A stretch of DNA of 64,000 bases from Heliocidaris erythrogramma (taxonomy: Eukaryota > Echinodermata > Echinoidea > Camarodonta > Echinometridae), in assembly GCA_025617745.1 (NCBI GenBank), contig CM046869.1:5542244-5606243 (forward strand), given 5' to 3'. The stretch's first letter is position 1; the number at the start of each line of letters is the position of its first letter. The translations under genes were made by a program, and so were the position numbers. This document shows positions 13,023 through 49,070 of this stretch, one piece after another. The notes under the pieces were generated by a model. It made no database searches, was not told where the DNA came from, and was given only the letters and a program-made list of their open reading frames with translations.

Positions 13023-13800
13023 AATGTATCTCGATGGTGCACGGTGTCCCCTATTTCCGACTAGACTATAGGTTAGGGCGGGCTTACGTAACTTCCGGTT
13101 AGCAACCCTTAGAGCGATGAAAACAATATTCGTGCTTGCTCGAATCCGGCTCGAATCCTGCTAGAATGCTGATCACACAACCTGGTAACAGCTTTTGGCT
13201 CTTATCAGGCCCATGATAGCCTCGGCACTGTGCTGGTCGACGATTCGGTCGAGCGAGCCACGTCGATGGTCTGCTGATCATGCAAGAATCTCTGTATTTT
13301 CATCGGCTGTCAATGGCATTGAACGAGAGAACCCGGATGACCTCCCCGATCTCAAGCTTGGTTCAGCTAAAAATCGGCGGTACCGATACTTCGGCGATTT
13401 GTTCAATTTTATAGGTGGGGGGGGGGGGAGGTATATGTCGGCGATCAGTCGGAGATAAAACAACGATACGCTGACGATTAGTTAATGGTCCCCGGCCGAG
13501 TCAATGAAATCGGAGATAAAACGATGATAGACTAGCCGATGATGAAGACTAGCCGCCGGCACGTCGCCGATGTATCGTCGATTACGTGTGCTTTGTACAA
13601 CTGCGTTTTGAACAATTTTCCCACACTTTTTGTTCACTTTCCTCGGAGCACTGCTACTGATAGCATATATATATATATATATATAATCACTGACATGCCC
13701 CCAATATATCTGCGACGCGCCGGCGGCTAGTCGTTGACTAATCACCGTAGGGTCTTAGATGTGTCGCCGACATGCTGTAATGCTAGGAGTCCACTGGGCC

Positions 13801-14290
13801 GCGCCAGTTGGTGCCAGTTTGCGCCAATGCAATTTGTTGTGGCGCTTAGTGTCGCCAATAAGGTGCCTAGTGGCGTGTAGCGGATCAAACTGCCTCCCAA
13901 CTGGCTCGTGGTGGCACCAAATTTGAATTTGGCGGCAAGAAAATTTCAAAATGTTTGAAATCTTCGTCGCGCCACTTGCATCGAGCAATCAGCACCAAGT
14001 GTCCGCCAAGTGGCATCAAATGGCGCGAACATATCGCCCTTTGGCGCAAACAATCTGCCTATTGGAATCCACTGGAATGTAATGGTGCGCGCCAAGTTGC
14101 GCCAATGAGATTTCGCGCCACATGGCGCCAAGTGGCACCTTGTTTGCGCCACTACGCGCCAAATAATTCCAACAGAGGCGGATAGCCCGCGCCAAAGCGC
14201 GCCAAATGTGCAGTGGCGCGAGCCAAACGGCACCCGATTGGTGACTACTTCGCGCCAAATGCCACCTGGTTGCCCGCCATTCAGCGCCAC
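13801..14290. repeat. GCGCCA/TGGCGC-dense segment
   Basis: By eye about 17 copies of GCGCCA or its reverse complement occur in 490 bp, many as TTTGGCGC-like E2F-type sites. The segment ends directly before a TATA box at 14299. Short imperfect direct repeats such as CCACTGG recur. It may be a promoter or the 5' region of an uncharacterised repeat. Confidence 0.6.
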
Positions 14291-14298
14291 TTGCCGCC

Positions 14299-14306
14299 TA
14301 TAAAAG
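14299..14306 (+). promoter_or_regulatory. TATA box after the GCGCCA segment
   Basis: TATAAAAG lies 53-60 bp upstream of the ATG at 14359, with an initiator-like TCTCACACAAC about 30 bp downstream. Spacing is right for a core promoter. There is no proof of transcription. Confidence 0.45.
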
Positions 14307-14358
14307 CAGGGCGGCATCGCAGGACTTTCTCACACAACTTGCAAGATTTTCAACGAAG

Positions 14359-14565
14359 ATGCCCCCAAAAGGCAAGAAAGGCAGTAGGAAGGGGAAGAAG
14401 GACAAGCCTGAGCAGTCCAAGAAGAAGGACCCCCAGCCCAAGAAGCTCAAGCTGAGCTCCAGGGCGAGGCCCCCTGCAAACATCTCTCATCATCTTCTGA
14501 TGGAGCAGCATCATCACTCCAACATTATCAAAAGCCTCAGACATATCAAAATTGTACTTGTTTAG
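14359..14565 (+). CDS. Short Lys-rich ORF behind a TATA promoter (hypothetical)
   Basis: The 68-residue frame starts MPPKGKKGSRKGKKDKPEQ, and its first 40 residues are extremely basic and rich in Lys, Pro and Ser. That resembles the disordered tail of a histone-like protein, and H2B also begins MPPK. No histone fold follows: the rest (HHLLMEQHHHS...) has no recognisable domain. I see no histone 3' stem-loop. It could be a first exon, a remnant or chance, and its main support is the TATA box at the right distance. Function unknown. Confidence 0.3.
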   Translation: MPPKGKKGSRKGKKDKPEQSKKKDPQPKKLKLSSRARPPANISHHLLMEQHHHSNIIKSLRHIKIVLV

Positions 14566-16440
14566 TAGAGATGTTGTTCATACAGCAGCAAAAGTCATAT
14601 GAGTATTTATTATGTCTGAGGGAGGGGGGGGGGGGGGGGCGCAATTTGAAATTAAATTTTTAGAATGACAGAAACAAGACGATTTATTTTCTCTTTTATG
14701 TTAATTGTATCTATTACATAAATCATAAATTATATAATGTTCCATAAAGTCACTTTCCTGGCAAAACACTTTAGCCATTCTGCATGATATGATACCTCTC
14801 ATAATATACCCTCTCTTCATTTCATTTCTTTGAGATTTCTGACCATGTCATCCCTCTGATGTTGGCGATGTAATACGATTACTTGCCAACTAGTGATTTA
14901 GAGGTATTCTACATCAAATTAAAATTTTAAATGATATTTAGTCGCCAACTAAGCTTTATTAGTTAGGTATTGTTAATAACACCTCGATCTAGTCGCCATC
15001 TAGCTTTATAGATTTAGTTGATAACTAAGGACAGTTTAGTTGCCAACTAGGCATTATGAATAGAGTTTAGTTACCAACTAGCTTAGTAGAGTTTTATAGG
15101 AACATGGGCCCTGGATTCCAATCCAAAGAGAAAGTAACCTTACATAAGAAGGGGACAACTGCAGAAGAAAAGTTCCAGTGGATATTTTCGATACGGTATC
15201 TAGTTTTTCACAAATGTGGAAGAAAACATCTGGATGAGATTTTCTTGTACATTAGTGTATTGGGATAATGCCTCCTCATTGCAGGCCCGGCGAAAACAGA
15301 TCAATATGCTACTACATACAGTGTATAGATATATGCCTGGATACCTTCTCCCCTTCAGGAGATTCCGCCTCCTGTTGATTAATTTCTGGATGTGCTACTG
15401 CCTGTGTTAGGTTGTTATTGGTTCGCATTATTTTTAGACAGATTTCTGAGTGCTATAGTCAGCCTTTTCTTAACCTGGATAACGAAGCTCTATCAATATC
15501 TGATAAGTATAATTGTATTTGTTTTGTGTAAATTTATCAGCAGTGCCATTGGTGTACGATGCCCAATGGGTAAGGGTGGGTAGGGGGCAGTATTTTATTG
15601 CGTAAGAAAGTGAAAGGGGGTGGGAAGACTATAAATGAATAGTGGTATTACCCTCTCCTAATCTTTGCCTATTTATTCTCTCTTTTCCCCTTCCTAACGA
15701 TTCAACGGGTCCTGTAGCTAAGCGGATTAAACAGGTACTATCTTCTATACTCTGTTGTGGAGGGGTAGGCCATACCCTAATTTTTGACTCTTTCTAAGTG
15801 TTACATAGAATCATAATCTGAAAGCTGAAAAATAATTATTCGCATGGAACGACTAGATCGATGGTTTAGATTTTCTGACGCTGACGATGCCGTGTGATAA
15901 AATTGAGGTGGAATAAGATTGGCCATTTACACAATAATTTTGTAGGCTATCACCATGATCCTCAAGACGATTTGTAAGGAAACACCAGTAAATAAAGTAT
16001 ATTGTGTCTTTGATGCAGCTTCATATGATATACATAATCAAAAAATGAAGTATCGAGGAATGTTAAGTGAGGAAAATTGTAGACCTACAGTAAGGAGTGC
16101 AGTATGTATTAGCTGTAAAATAATAAATAACATTTTGTTTGTTAACAACTGAAACGTTGTAACTCGTATTCTGACTGAGGTTTTTCACATTGTCATAGAA
16201 GCAATTTTCTAGATTTAACATTATATATATTTGACTTGGCTCAACATGGCGTTTCAACTTTCCTCACCCCATCCCCTAATATGCTTACCCCATGTTTCTA
16301 CGCCTGATTATACTATACCCCTGGCTGCAAATATTATCACGTGCTCCTTGACATTTCCGTATCGCTAACAGAACTAACAAGGACGAGTTTTGGTGATAAT
16401 GAAACCCTCTTGATTGCCAAATTAGAAACAGATTATGCGA
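14566..16440. other. Intergenic stretch upstream of the esterase
   Basis: It is mostly AT-rich, with poly-G at 14622-14639 and a degenerate repeat of TAGTTGCCAACTAG-like words at 14880-15090. No gene is recognised. Confidence 0.4.
14880..15090. repeat. Degenerate CCAACTAG repeat
   Basis: Five related words (TGCCAACTAGTG, GTCGCCAACTAAGC, TAGTCGCCATCTAGC, TAGTTGCCAACTAGGC, TAGTTACCAACTAGC) are spaced roughly 30-60 bp apart. This suggests a decayed short tandem repeat. Confidence 0.45.
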
Positions 16441-16448
16441 TATAAAAT
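16441..16448 (+). promoter_or_regulatory. Candidate TATA box of the esterase gene
   Basis: TATAAAAT lies 116-123 bp upstream of the exon 1 ATG. That would place a start site near 16470 and give a 5' UTR of about 90 nt with no upstream ATG that I noticed to be strong. This is a motif match only. Confidence 0.4.
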
Positions 16449-16563
16449 AAGACTGTGAAACTTAGTCCACAGCTTAGGATATCACTTCGTGAGAGACATT
16501 CCTTTCCATACTAGTACTGTTTGGTAGACTTATTTCATTGGCTTTTCAACAAATAATTCAGCG

Positions 16564-42439
<25,876 letters not shown>

Positions 42440-42589
42440 TCATCTTAATCTTCTAAAACAGGCAGCATATTTACAATCAGAGAATGATCATTTACCAAAT
42501 TATACTTAAATCTTTGAAAGGCACACGGGTGCAAATATGAATTGGGCACAGTCGTGATGCTTTGTCAGTGTCATAATGCCTGATTTGAA

Positions 42590-43010
42590 TAGTTTTCGTG
42601 TTAAAGATGCTGCACACACACACGCACCCACACACCATTTCATCTTTATTTTGCAAACCATGATAAAAAGCGTACATAACATAGCATATATAATAAGTGT
42701 GATACATTGTAAATATTGAAAATGCGAATTCATAATAAAAAAAAATACATATAAATTAGCAATACATAAAATAGATGAATAAATATGAATATATAAAGGA
42801 AATATATTGCGTAAGTAAAATAAACGTAAATTGTGTTCAAGGTAAAAATGGTTTGCGGGCACACCTAAAAATGCCTAGAGGCCTGCAGTGAGGGTGAATT
42901 CTTTAAATAGGATGGTGTATTGTTCCACAGTTTTGAACCATTTAATTTGATCGAGTTTGACGAAAGCATACTTGTTTTTAGAAATGGTGGACGGAAATTA
43001 AAATAAGTCG
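42590..43010 (-). pseudogene. LINE C-terminal fragment overlapping the esterase 3' flank
   Basis: The minus strand encodes, with breaks, LNGSKLWNNTPSYLKNSPSL, the W-N-N-x-P end typical of LINE ORF2 proteins, followed by an AT-rich 3' region. It lies 150-570 bp after the esterase stop. Confidence 0.5.
42734..42824 (+). promoter_or_regulatory. Candidate poly(A) signals after the esterase stop
   Basis: AATAAA occurs at 42734-42739 and 42819-42824, 295-385 bp after the stop codon. Both lie in sequence that also looks like a minus-strand LINE fragment, so whether the gene uses them is uncertain. Confidence 0.3.
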
Positions 43011-43019
43011 TTGCTTAAA

Positions 43020-43445
43020 AAATAAAAATCGTTTTCTCATTTTGTTGTTTGTGCTTTCTTCGACGTAAGTTGTTGTTTGTGCTTATTTCTTCGACGGAAG
43101 TTATTGAAACCTTGGTAAGTTAGCTATCACGATCATTTGTTCTAATCTTCATGTTGTTTTTCATCCTTCCACGCCGGGGAGGGGGTTAAGGTTTTGATGC
43201 CTCCCATTTACAATTCTGGCCACCATGCTCTTATCCATGTCCGCAATGTCAAAATGTAAGGACTCCTTTTTTTCATTTTGCGTATTCTAAAAATTGTTGG
43301 CAAACCTTTATCAGTTTGGACGGATTGATCTAGCAAAGCCCCTGTTTATTATATTTGTTTCTTTTATAAAGCTCAGATTGTTGTTCAGTTTATCTCCAAC
43401 TGTCCTAGCGATTTTCTCTGACCTTGCTGTTTTTGCTTTGTTCTC
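43020..43445 (+). repeat. Repeat block B downstream of the esterase
   Basis: GTTTGTGCTTTCTTCGACGT, CATCCTTCCACGCCGGGGAG, CTGGCCACCATG and AAAGCTCAGATTGTTG recur at 50738-50985 and then, after the Penelope-flanked insertion, at 58955-59040. Confidence 0.75.
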
Positions 43446-43885
43446 ATTTTCTGCTCTCAGATTTAAGTAATACCGTTTTACATTTTCCTACTACCAAAGT
43501 GGGCTTAGTCCGGCTTAATCGCTGTCAATAGATCCGCTTCCAGACCTGATAACATCCATGTTACATCAGCAAGACAGAAGAGCATCTGCTATGCGCATTT
43601 GTTTCCATGGTTTCTGCCCCCCCCCCCCCCCCGTTCCCCCCGTTCCCGCGCTATTTATAAGGTGCTTTGTTTTGTTCTGCTATATTCTATACTTTCTTTC
43701 TTTGGTATCTTTGCTTTTATCCTTCTTATCTTCTTGTCTTTTATCTTATGTTATACTTTGTTTTTTCTGCTCTCTTCTTCTCATTCTATATTTCCTTTTA
43801 ATCTTATTTTCCTTCTATCTTTCAGTATATTATCATTCGTTTTTCAAATATATCATAAAGAAAGTAAATGTGAGAAAATTACAAT

Positions 43886-43956
43886 GCCCCGACCGGGATT
43901 CGAACCCGGGACCCTGGATTACATGACCAGTGCTCTACCAACTGAGCTATCCGGGC
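43886..43956 (-). tRNA. tRNA-like gene, left arm of a palindrome (Thr-like, anticodon position TGT)
   Basis: Read on the minus strand: acceptor GCCCGGA/TCGGGGC with one G-G mismatch, D arm GCTC-AGTTGGTA-GAGC, anticodon arm CTGGT-CATGTAA-TCCAG, T arm CCGGG-TTCGAAT-CCCGG. A discriminator A would be at 43885. Aligned to eukaryotic tRNA-Thr the anticodon is TGT, but position 33 is A instead of T and the 31-39 pair is T-T. Boxes A and B look good for Pol III. It is possibly a tRNA-derived repeat rather than a working tRNA. Confidence 0.6.
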
Positions 43957-43966
43957 TCCCGCCGAA

Positions 43967-44038
43967 GCCCGGATAGCTCAGTTGGTAGAGCACTGGTCAT
44001 GTAATCCAGGGTCCCGAGTTCGAATCCCGGTCGGGGCA
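43967..44038 (+). tRNA. tRNA-like gene, right arm of the palindrome
   Basis: This is the mirror image of 43886-43956 with one difference in the T stem (CCGAG instead of CCGGG), which breaks one pair. It has the same unusual CATGTAA anticodon loop. Ten bases separate it from its mirror copy. Confidence 0.58.
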
Positions 44039-44439
44039 TTGTAATTTTCTAACATTTACTTTCTTTATGATATATTCAATTTATACTTATACTAATTTTC
44101 TTAAATAACGATAAACAGTGCATCAAATTCATGTTGATATTACCTTAAATGAGTAATGGCATCCAAGAGTGTTGCTAGAACACATCAAAATGGGTAGAGG
44201 TCACGCAAACTGATATATTCAATTTACTTCAATCCTATCAATTATGATATTTAATTACGAATTCAAATTGTCCTCTATAGAAATTCGTTGGCATGGATTT
44301 GCCCGACCGTAGAGGGAAGACCTCTCTCATTGGTAGGCCATTATATAGCGTACGCATGGAATTGGTATGGATGTACCCCCTACTCTCGATGGAAAGAGAG
44401 GGGCTATAGATGTGAGATTGTTACTTTGCTTCGACGGGA

Positions 44440-44511
44440 GCCCGGATAGCTTAGTTGGTAGAGCACTGGTCATGTAATCCAGGGTCCTGGGTTCGAATCC
44501 CAGTCGGGGCA
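44440..44511 (+). tRNA. Third tRNA-like copy
   Basis: It is 473 bp from the second copy. The T stem is CTGGG/CCCAG, a compensatory pair of changes from CCGGG/CCCGG. The D stem has one G-T wobble (GCTT/GAGC). The anticodon loop is again CATGTAA. The 3' flank (ATTGTAATTTTCTCACATTT) is shared with the other copies. The paired change hints at selection on structure. Confidence 0.58.
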
Positions 44512-45058
44512 TTGTAATTTTCTCACATTTACTTTCTTTATGATATATTCAATTTACTTCAATCCTATCGATTATGATATTTAATTATTCGTTTTTTATT
44601 CGTTTTTCCTTCTATCTTCTTATCTTTATACCATTGATGGCTCCATGCCTACCGGAAGTGTCATTCCCACGTTATCTTGCTGTTATTAGTGTAGCGAGGG
44701 AGCAAAGCGACCGAGCAGATATTTTTAACTATTCTCTAACAATTCAATTCAATTCATTTTATTTCACATCTCTTTAAAAAGTTTATAACAATACATGCAT
44801 AAAATCAGAGATAAACAACATATTAAAGGGAATTAACAACAATGCAAGAATATAATATCAAAAATAAATGATACGAGAGAAATTAATATAACGTAACGGC
44901 CAGATGTGGATGTGAGGGGGTAGCAAAGGCCATTGACTTGTCAAGGCTACCCCCGTATTGACATAAACACTGGCATAAAACATAAGTAACAATACAAGAA
45001 CGAAAAAATAACAAACAAATAACATAGGATTACACAAAATAGCAGGCAAGTTTGCTAT

Positions 45059-45295
45059 TTAAGTGGATTGATAGTTCAGAAGGTAAGTTTTGTATTTTCT
45101 TTTAAAAGATTGCAGCGAAGAACATTGTTTAAATACTGATGTCATATTGTTCCACACAGTCGGTCCATTATAACTTACAACTGTTCTTGAGAAACTGTAA
45201 CGGTAGAAGGGGATGTATAAGTTATTGGCGTTTCTTGTTGAATATTTGCTTATATTACTATTATAAATAAAATAATTATTGGATATATCAGGCAA
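45059..45295 (-). pseudogene. LINE ORF2 C-terminus
   Basis: YSTRNANNLYIPFYRYSFSR...YNGPTVWNNMTSVFKQCSSL...FKRKYKTYLLNY is the usual LINE tail with a W-N-N box and basic end. It stops at 45059, followed by the 3' untranslated region to about 44745. Confidence 0.65.
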
Positions 45296-45458
45296 AATAT
45301 TTCTATGATAAGAAAATATAAATGATGCAATTTGAAAAGTGTATAAATCATAAATCTTCAGAATCTTCAGCTTTAGGAATCATCTGTTTGTATGAGCCAA
45401 GCATGACGAATTAGTTTTAACTCGTAGTGCCCGATTTGTAACCGAAAAAGTTATTGCA

Positions 45459-46019
45459 TTAAGTAATTGCACAGTTACCCCATATAATATTGCAATAACG
45501 TAGGTGTGGTAATATCATAGTATTATATAATTTGACAAGAATGCGCAAAGGTAAATCATTTTTCAGTCTGTTCAGGATTCCAATAAACTTAGAAATATTA
45601 TTTGTGATGTGATTTACATGTTCTTTCCAACTCAGATTTTCATCAATAATTACACCTAAAAATTTCGTAAACGGCACCTTTTTAATTTCAGTATCATTAA
45701 TGTACAATTTTATTGTGTTGTATTCGACTTTCTTATTTTTGGGTTTAAAAATCATTAAAGAAGTTTTATTGACGTTTATTTGAAGCCTATTAGCGAGAAA
45801 CCATTGCTTTATTTTATACATTTTATTATTTAAATTATCATTTAATTGGATGGGATCCTTCCCAGATAAAAATAGACTTGTATCATCGGCGAATAATGTG
45901 GTAGATAAAACATCACTGACATACTGAAGGTCGTTGATATGCAATAAAAAAGCAGAGGCCCTTAATTGGACCCTTGAGGTACTCCTACTGTAATATTCTC
46001 AGACGGTGAATAAATTTTA
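45459..46019 (-). pseudogene. LINE reverse transcriptase, catalytic and thumb part
   Basis: After the MITE the minus strand reads ITVGVPQGS, then a stop and a frameshift, then HINDLQYVSDVLSTTLFADD (catalytic FADD box), LNNKMYKIKQWFLANRLQIN and FTKFLGVIIDENLSWKEH. These are RT blocks 5-8. The C-terminal continuation is at 45059-45295. Confidence 0.75.
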
Positions 46020-46028
46020 TTAATACAA

Positions 46029-46237
46029 CACTCTAAAAACTCAAATGTTAAATCTACATGTAAAAGGTTGGAGGAGTGACAACATTTTGAAAATGGTAAA
46101 TTAACACTTTTAACATGCTGGATCTAATAGTTTAAAGGTTGGATGCAGCATGTTAAAAGTGTTCATTTACCATTTTGAAAATGTTGTCACTCCTCCAACC
46201 TTTTAAATGTAGATTTAACATTTGAGTTTTTAGAATG
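46029..46237. mobile_element. Second copy of the CACTCTAAAAA MITE, inserted in a LINE
   Basis: CACTCTAAAAAC and the inverse GTTTTTAGAATG bound a palindrome with TTAACATGCTGGAT and GGAGGAGTGACAACATTTTG arms. It interrupts the minus-strand LINE reverse transcriptase. It has diverged from the 28588 copy at the ends and has lost a clear TA duplication. Confidence 0.65.
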
Positions 46238-46801
46238 AAACATACTGTTTTCGGTTGCTTAAATAACCAATTATCCATTTTAATACTGTTCCTCTGATTC
46301 CATACGAAGATAACTTATCTACTAAGATATCATGATTAATACAATCGAACGCCTTTGAAAAATCTAAAAATATCCCTACTGTTATGTTTTTATCTTCAAA
46401 TGCTTTAGCAATTTTTTCTGTAAAATCAATCAAAGCATGAACAGTATACTGTATCCCTGTCTAAAACCAAATTGCTTACTGTATAATATGTTATATTTAG
46501 ATATAAAAGATATTAGTTTATCATATACAATTTTTTCAAATATTTTAGTGAATACTGATAATATGGATATTGGCCTATAATTCGTCACTAATGCTTTATT
46601 ACCACCTTTAAAAACAGGAATTTCTTTTGCAATTTTTAATGAGTTTGGAAAAACACCCTTTTCAAGGGACAGATTAATAATATTGCACAAAGGAGTTACT
46701 ATTGCATTGATGGAATATTTAACCGTTTTAACACTAATGTCATCGTGACCTGCACTTTTATCTACATCCAATTTAGAAACAATATCATAAATCAATGCCA
46801 T
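46238..46801 (-). pseudogene. LINE reverse transcriptase, N-terminal part
   Basis: Minus strand: VDKSAGHDDISVKTVKYS, FPNSLKIAKEIPVFKGG, NYRPISILSVFTKIFEKIV, QFGFRQGYS in one frame, then after a shift GIFLDFSKAFDCINHDIL and LKWIIGYLSNRKQYV. These are RT blocks 1-4 including the first catalytic Asp (FLDFSKAFD). The frame is broken near 46430 and again by the MITE. Confidence 0.75.
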
Positions 46802-46808
46802 TAGTTAT

Positions 46809-48403
46809 GTTCACACGTAGTACATAGCATCGATGCTATGTAAGTTTCAAAAATATTTCCAGTACGTTCAGACAGGCCGTGATCGACTTGCTTCTATCAC
46901 CCACTCGTGACTATTCATCGCTCACCCGCTGCCTAAACAATAATTACTGCGCCGCACAGAGTGACCCGAGTATAATTGGTACGCACGGTCAAACGCGCCG
47001 AAGTTTGTGTACAGGGGTCATATGATGCGAAGCTTTTGTTTTGAATAATATTTTATTTGTCTTCATAAATCAACATAATAACACAATAACAATTCATTTG
47101 TAATATCGATAATACAATCAAGTAGCAAATACATGTGTTATAATACTTAATTTTAAATAAACCTTGTACATGTCAAAATTGACTGAACTCCAATCTTCAG
47201 AAAAAAAGTTTTGCGGTACAACCATGTGAGTTGGAATAACTCCACGTTCCGGTCAGAATGCTCTGGCCGTCGTCAGGAGAATCTTATGCCAAAATAAAAC
47301 ACATGCATGCACACTATATTCTCTGGTAAGCACATGTAAATCAATATCTAAAGACCACATCATACTTTAGTTAAGGTCTGATTCTGAAAGAGCAGATTCT
47401 CAGCTTTAAAATGATATATAACTCATTGGATGTTCATAACTCAATGTACAAAGAGAAGAATGCACAGTCCCTCATAATGTTACTTCTTAATAAGGGTTTA
47501 AAGTTTGCAGTCTATTGAAGCACTCTGACTTGCAAAGTGTTGTGCTAAGGTGACAAATGGAGGATTAGAACTCAATGAAAATTTCTATGAAGGGATTATC
47601 AGATTGTCCTAAAACTTGGCATACTACATAGACCTATCCTGTTTATCTTAGTGCACAAGTATCAATGCAAGAACTTACTCCGAGAGATTTATGGGAGATT
47701 AAAATGAGACAAGTATTCAGGGTCGTGAAAAAGAAAAGTAATACAACAAAATCCAGAGAAGACACACATAAGTCTGATAAAAAGCTGTCAAAAATACCAC
47801 TTCTAGATTGTTTGGTGCCTCCACATTTTAGATTACTTAGAAAAAATTATACTCTTTCAGGAAATACCCAAAACTAAAATTTGACCATGCATGCCAACCA
47901 AAACACATTGATTGAGCTCTAACTGAAAATCAAACAAACAACAAAACAACCCCCTTCCTTACCACACAGTATACACATTAGCCTACTTAATTACCCCTAT
48001 ATACAGTACATCACATTACGTTACAGTACCAGATGAAACAGACAGAATGATAATAGAAAAAAGTAGGGAAGAGGGTACATCACATGAATACATACATTGC
48101 ATTATATTATAGCACCACATGAAACAGACAGAATTACAATAGCAGCAAGTGAAGATAGCAGCGATTGCGCTCACATTACAAATAGTCACAAGCGCGGTGG
48201 GTGGTCTACCACAAAGCGTCGATGCTTTGTCGCTGGATCCTGAGATTTACTCCTGCTAAACTCGCTGCAAGAATAGTTTGGAAACTCGCTTCTATCTCGT
48301 GACTATCTGCGTTCAGACAGCGTTTGGTTTCGACACTATCTGGTCTTCACCAAAATAGCATCGACACCTCGATAGCATCGATGCTATCGCTCTACGTGTG
48401 AAC
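46809..48403. mobile_element. 1.6-kb non-autonomous TIR element inserted in the LINE
   Basis: The ends are GTTCACACGTAG and CTACGTGTGAAC, each followed inward by a perfect palindrome: ACATAGCATCGATGCTATGT at about 46823 and GATAGCATCGATGCTATC at about 48371. LINE coding sequence resumes on both sides. No transposase frame is seen. A Penelope-like 3' end (47207-47283) is nested inside. The target duplication is unclear. Confidence 0.65.
47207..47283 (-). mobile_element. Penelope-like 3' end fragment
   Basis: Reverse complement of the 58845-58920 terminus (AGAAAAAAAGTTTTGCGGTA, CCATGTGAGTTGGAATAAC, CGTTCCGGTCAGAATGCTC, GCCGTCGTCAGGAGAAT). It lies inside the 1.6-kb TIR element. Confidence 0.65.
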
Positions 48404-48409
48404 GTACCT

Positions 48410-48843
48410 TTTGATACTGGTGTAAAATACATTGACTGGCAAACGTAGTTCCTCAAGTATTTCTTGAAATCTTCTTTTCCTGAGCGGTTACTACTAGCTC
48501 CATGAATATGAGACCCAATGGTACTAAAAAGCGTATTAAAAATATTGACAATTTCGTGCTTATTTTCAATTACCTCTCCATTATTTTCAATTTTATAATC
48601 ATCTGTTCTATTGTTATTTTTTGTTAAAATATTATTAATTATTTTCCATGTTGCTTTAGCATTGTATTTTACATTATCAAATTTATGGTCATAGAATTCA
48701 CGCTTCTTCTGACGGATAAAATTATGAACAACATTTCTATATCTTTTATAAACACTTTCTCTATAAGAAGTAGGATTCTTTAAAAAATTCTTATACAAAA
48801 TATATTTACGTTTACACATCTTTTTTACTTCATATGAAGGCAA
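48410..48843 (-). pseudogene. LINE ORF2 linker between endonuclease and RT
   Basis: A basic stretch (KKMCKRKYILYKNFLKNPTS, RQKKREFYDHKFDN, ATWKIINNIL) is typical of the endonuclease-RT linker in LINE ORF2. The LINE part ends near YFTPVSK, where the inserted TIR element begins (48403). Residues read beyond that point belong to the insertion. Confidence 0.65.
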
Positions 48844-49070
48844 AGCTAATCTATAACACTCCCTTTGCTTCTCACATTAATAGTTGGGAAACTCTCATCG
48901 TATAATTGGGTATATACTTCCAAAAAATTGTCGTATCTTTCATGAACACTATCTATGTAATTCAATAATTCCCAGTCAATAAACTGTAAATTTATACAAA
49001 GGTCTTTCATGTTTTCATCATTAAATTCTCTTCTGGTGTAATGTACATTTAAGCCGTTAGGAAATAAATT

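Larger units (their letters stand above)
43848..44076. repeat. ~230-bp near-perfect palindrome containing two tRNA-like genes
   Basis: The arms (43848-43956 and 43967-44076) include the tRNA-like bodies plus about 35 bp of 3' flank and a TATATCATAAAG end. They are separated by TCCCGCCGAA and show few mismatches by eye. Confidence 0.85.

Noticed and set aside
14359-14565. True histone H2B gene
   Set aside because: Only the MPPK start and basic tail resemble H2B. No histone fold or 3' stem-loop follows.
43886-44511. Elongator Met tRNA reading with anticodon CAT
   Set aside because: Placing CAT at 34-36 destroys the anticodon stem. The alignment to Thr(TGT) keeps four pairs and all other arms, although the loop is abnormal.
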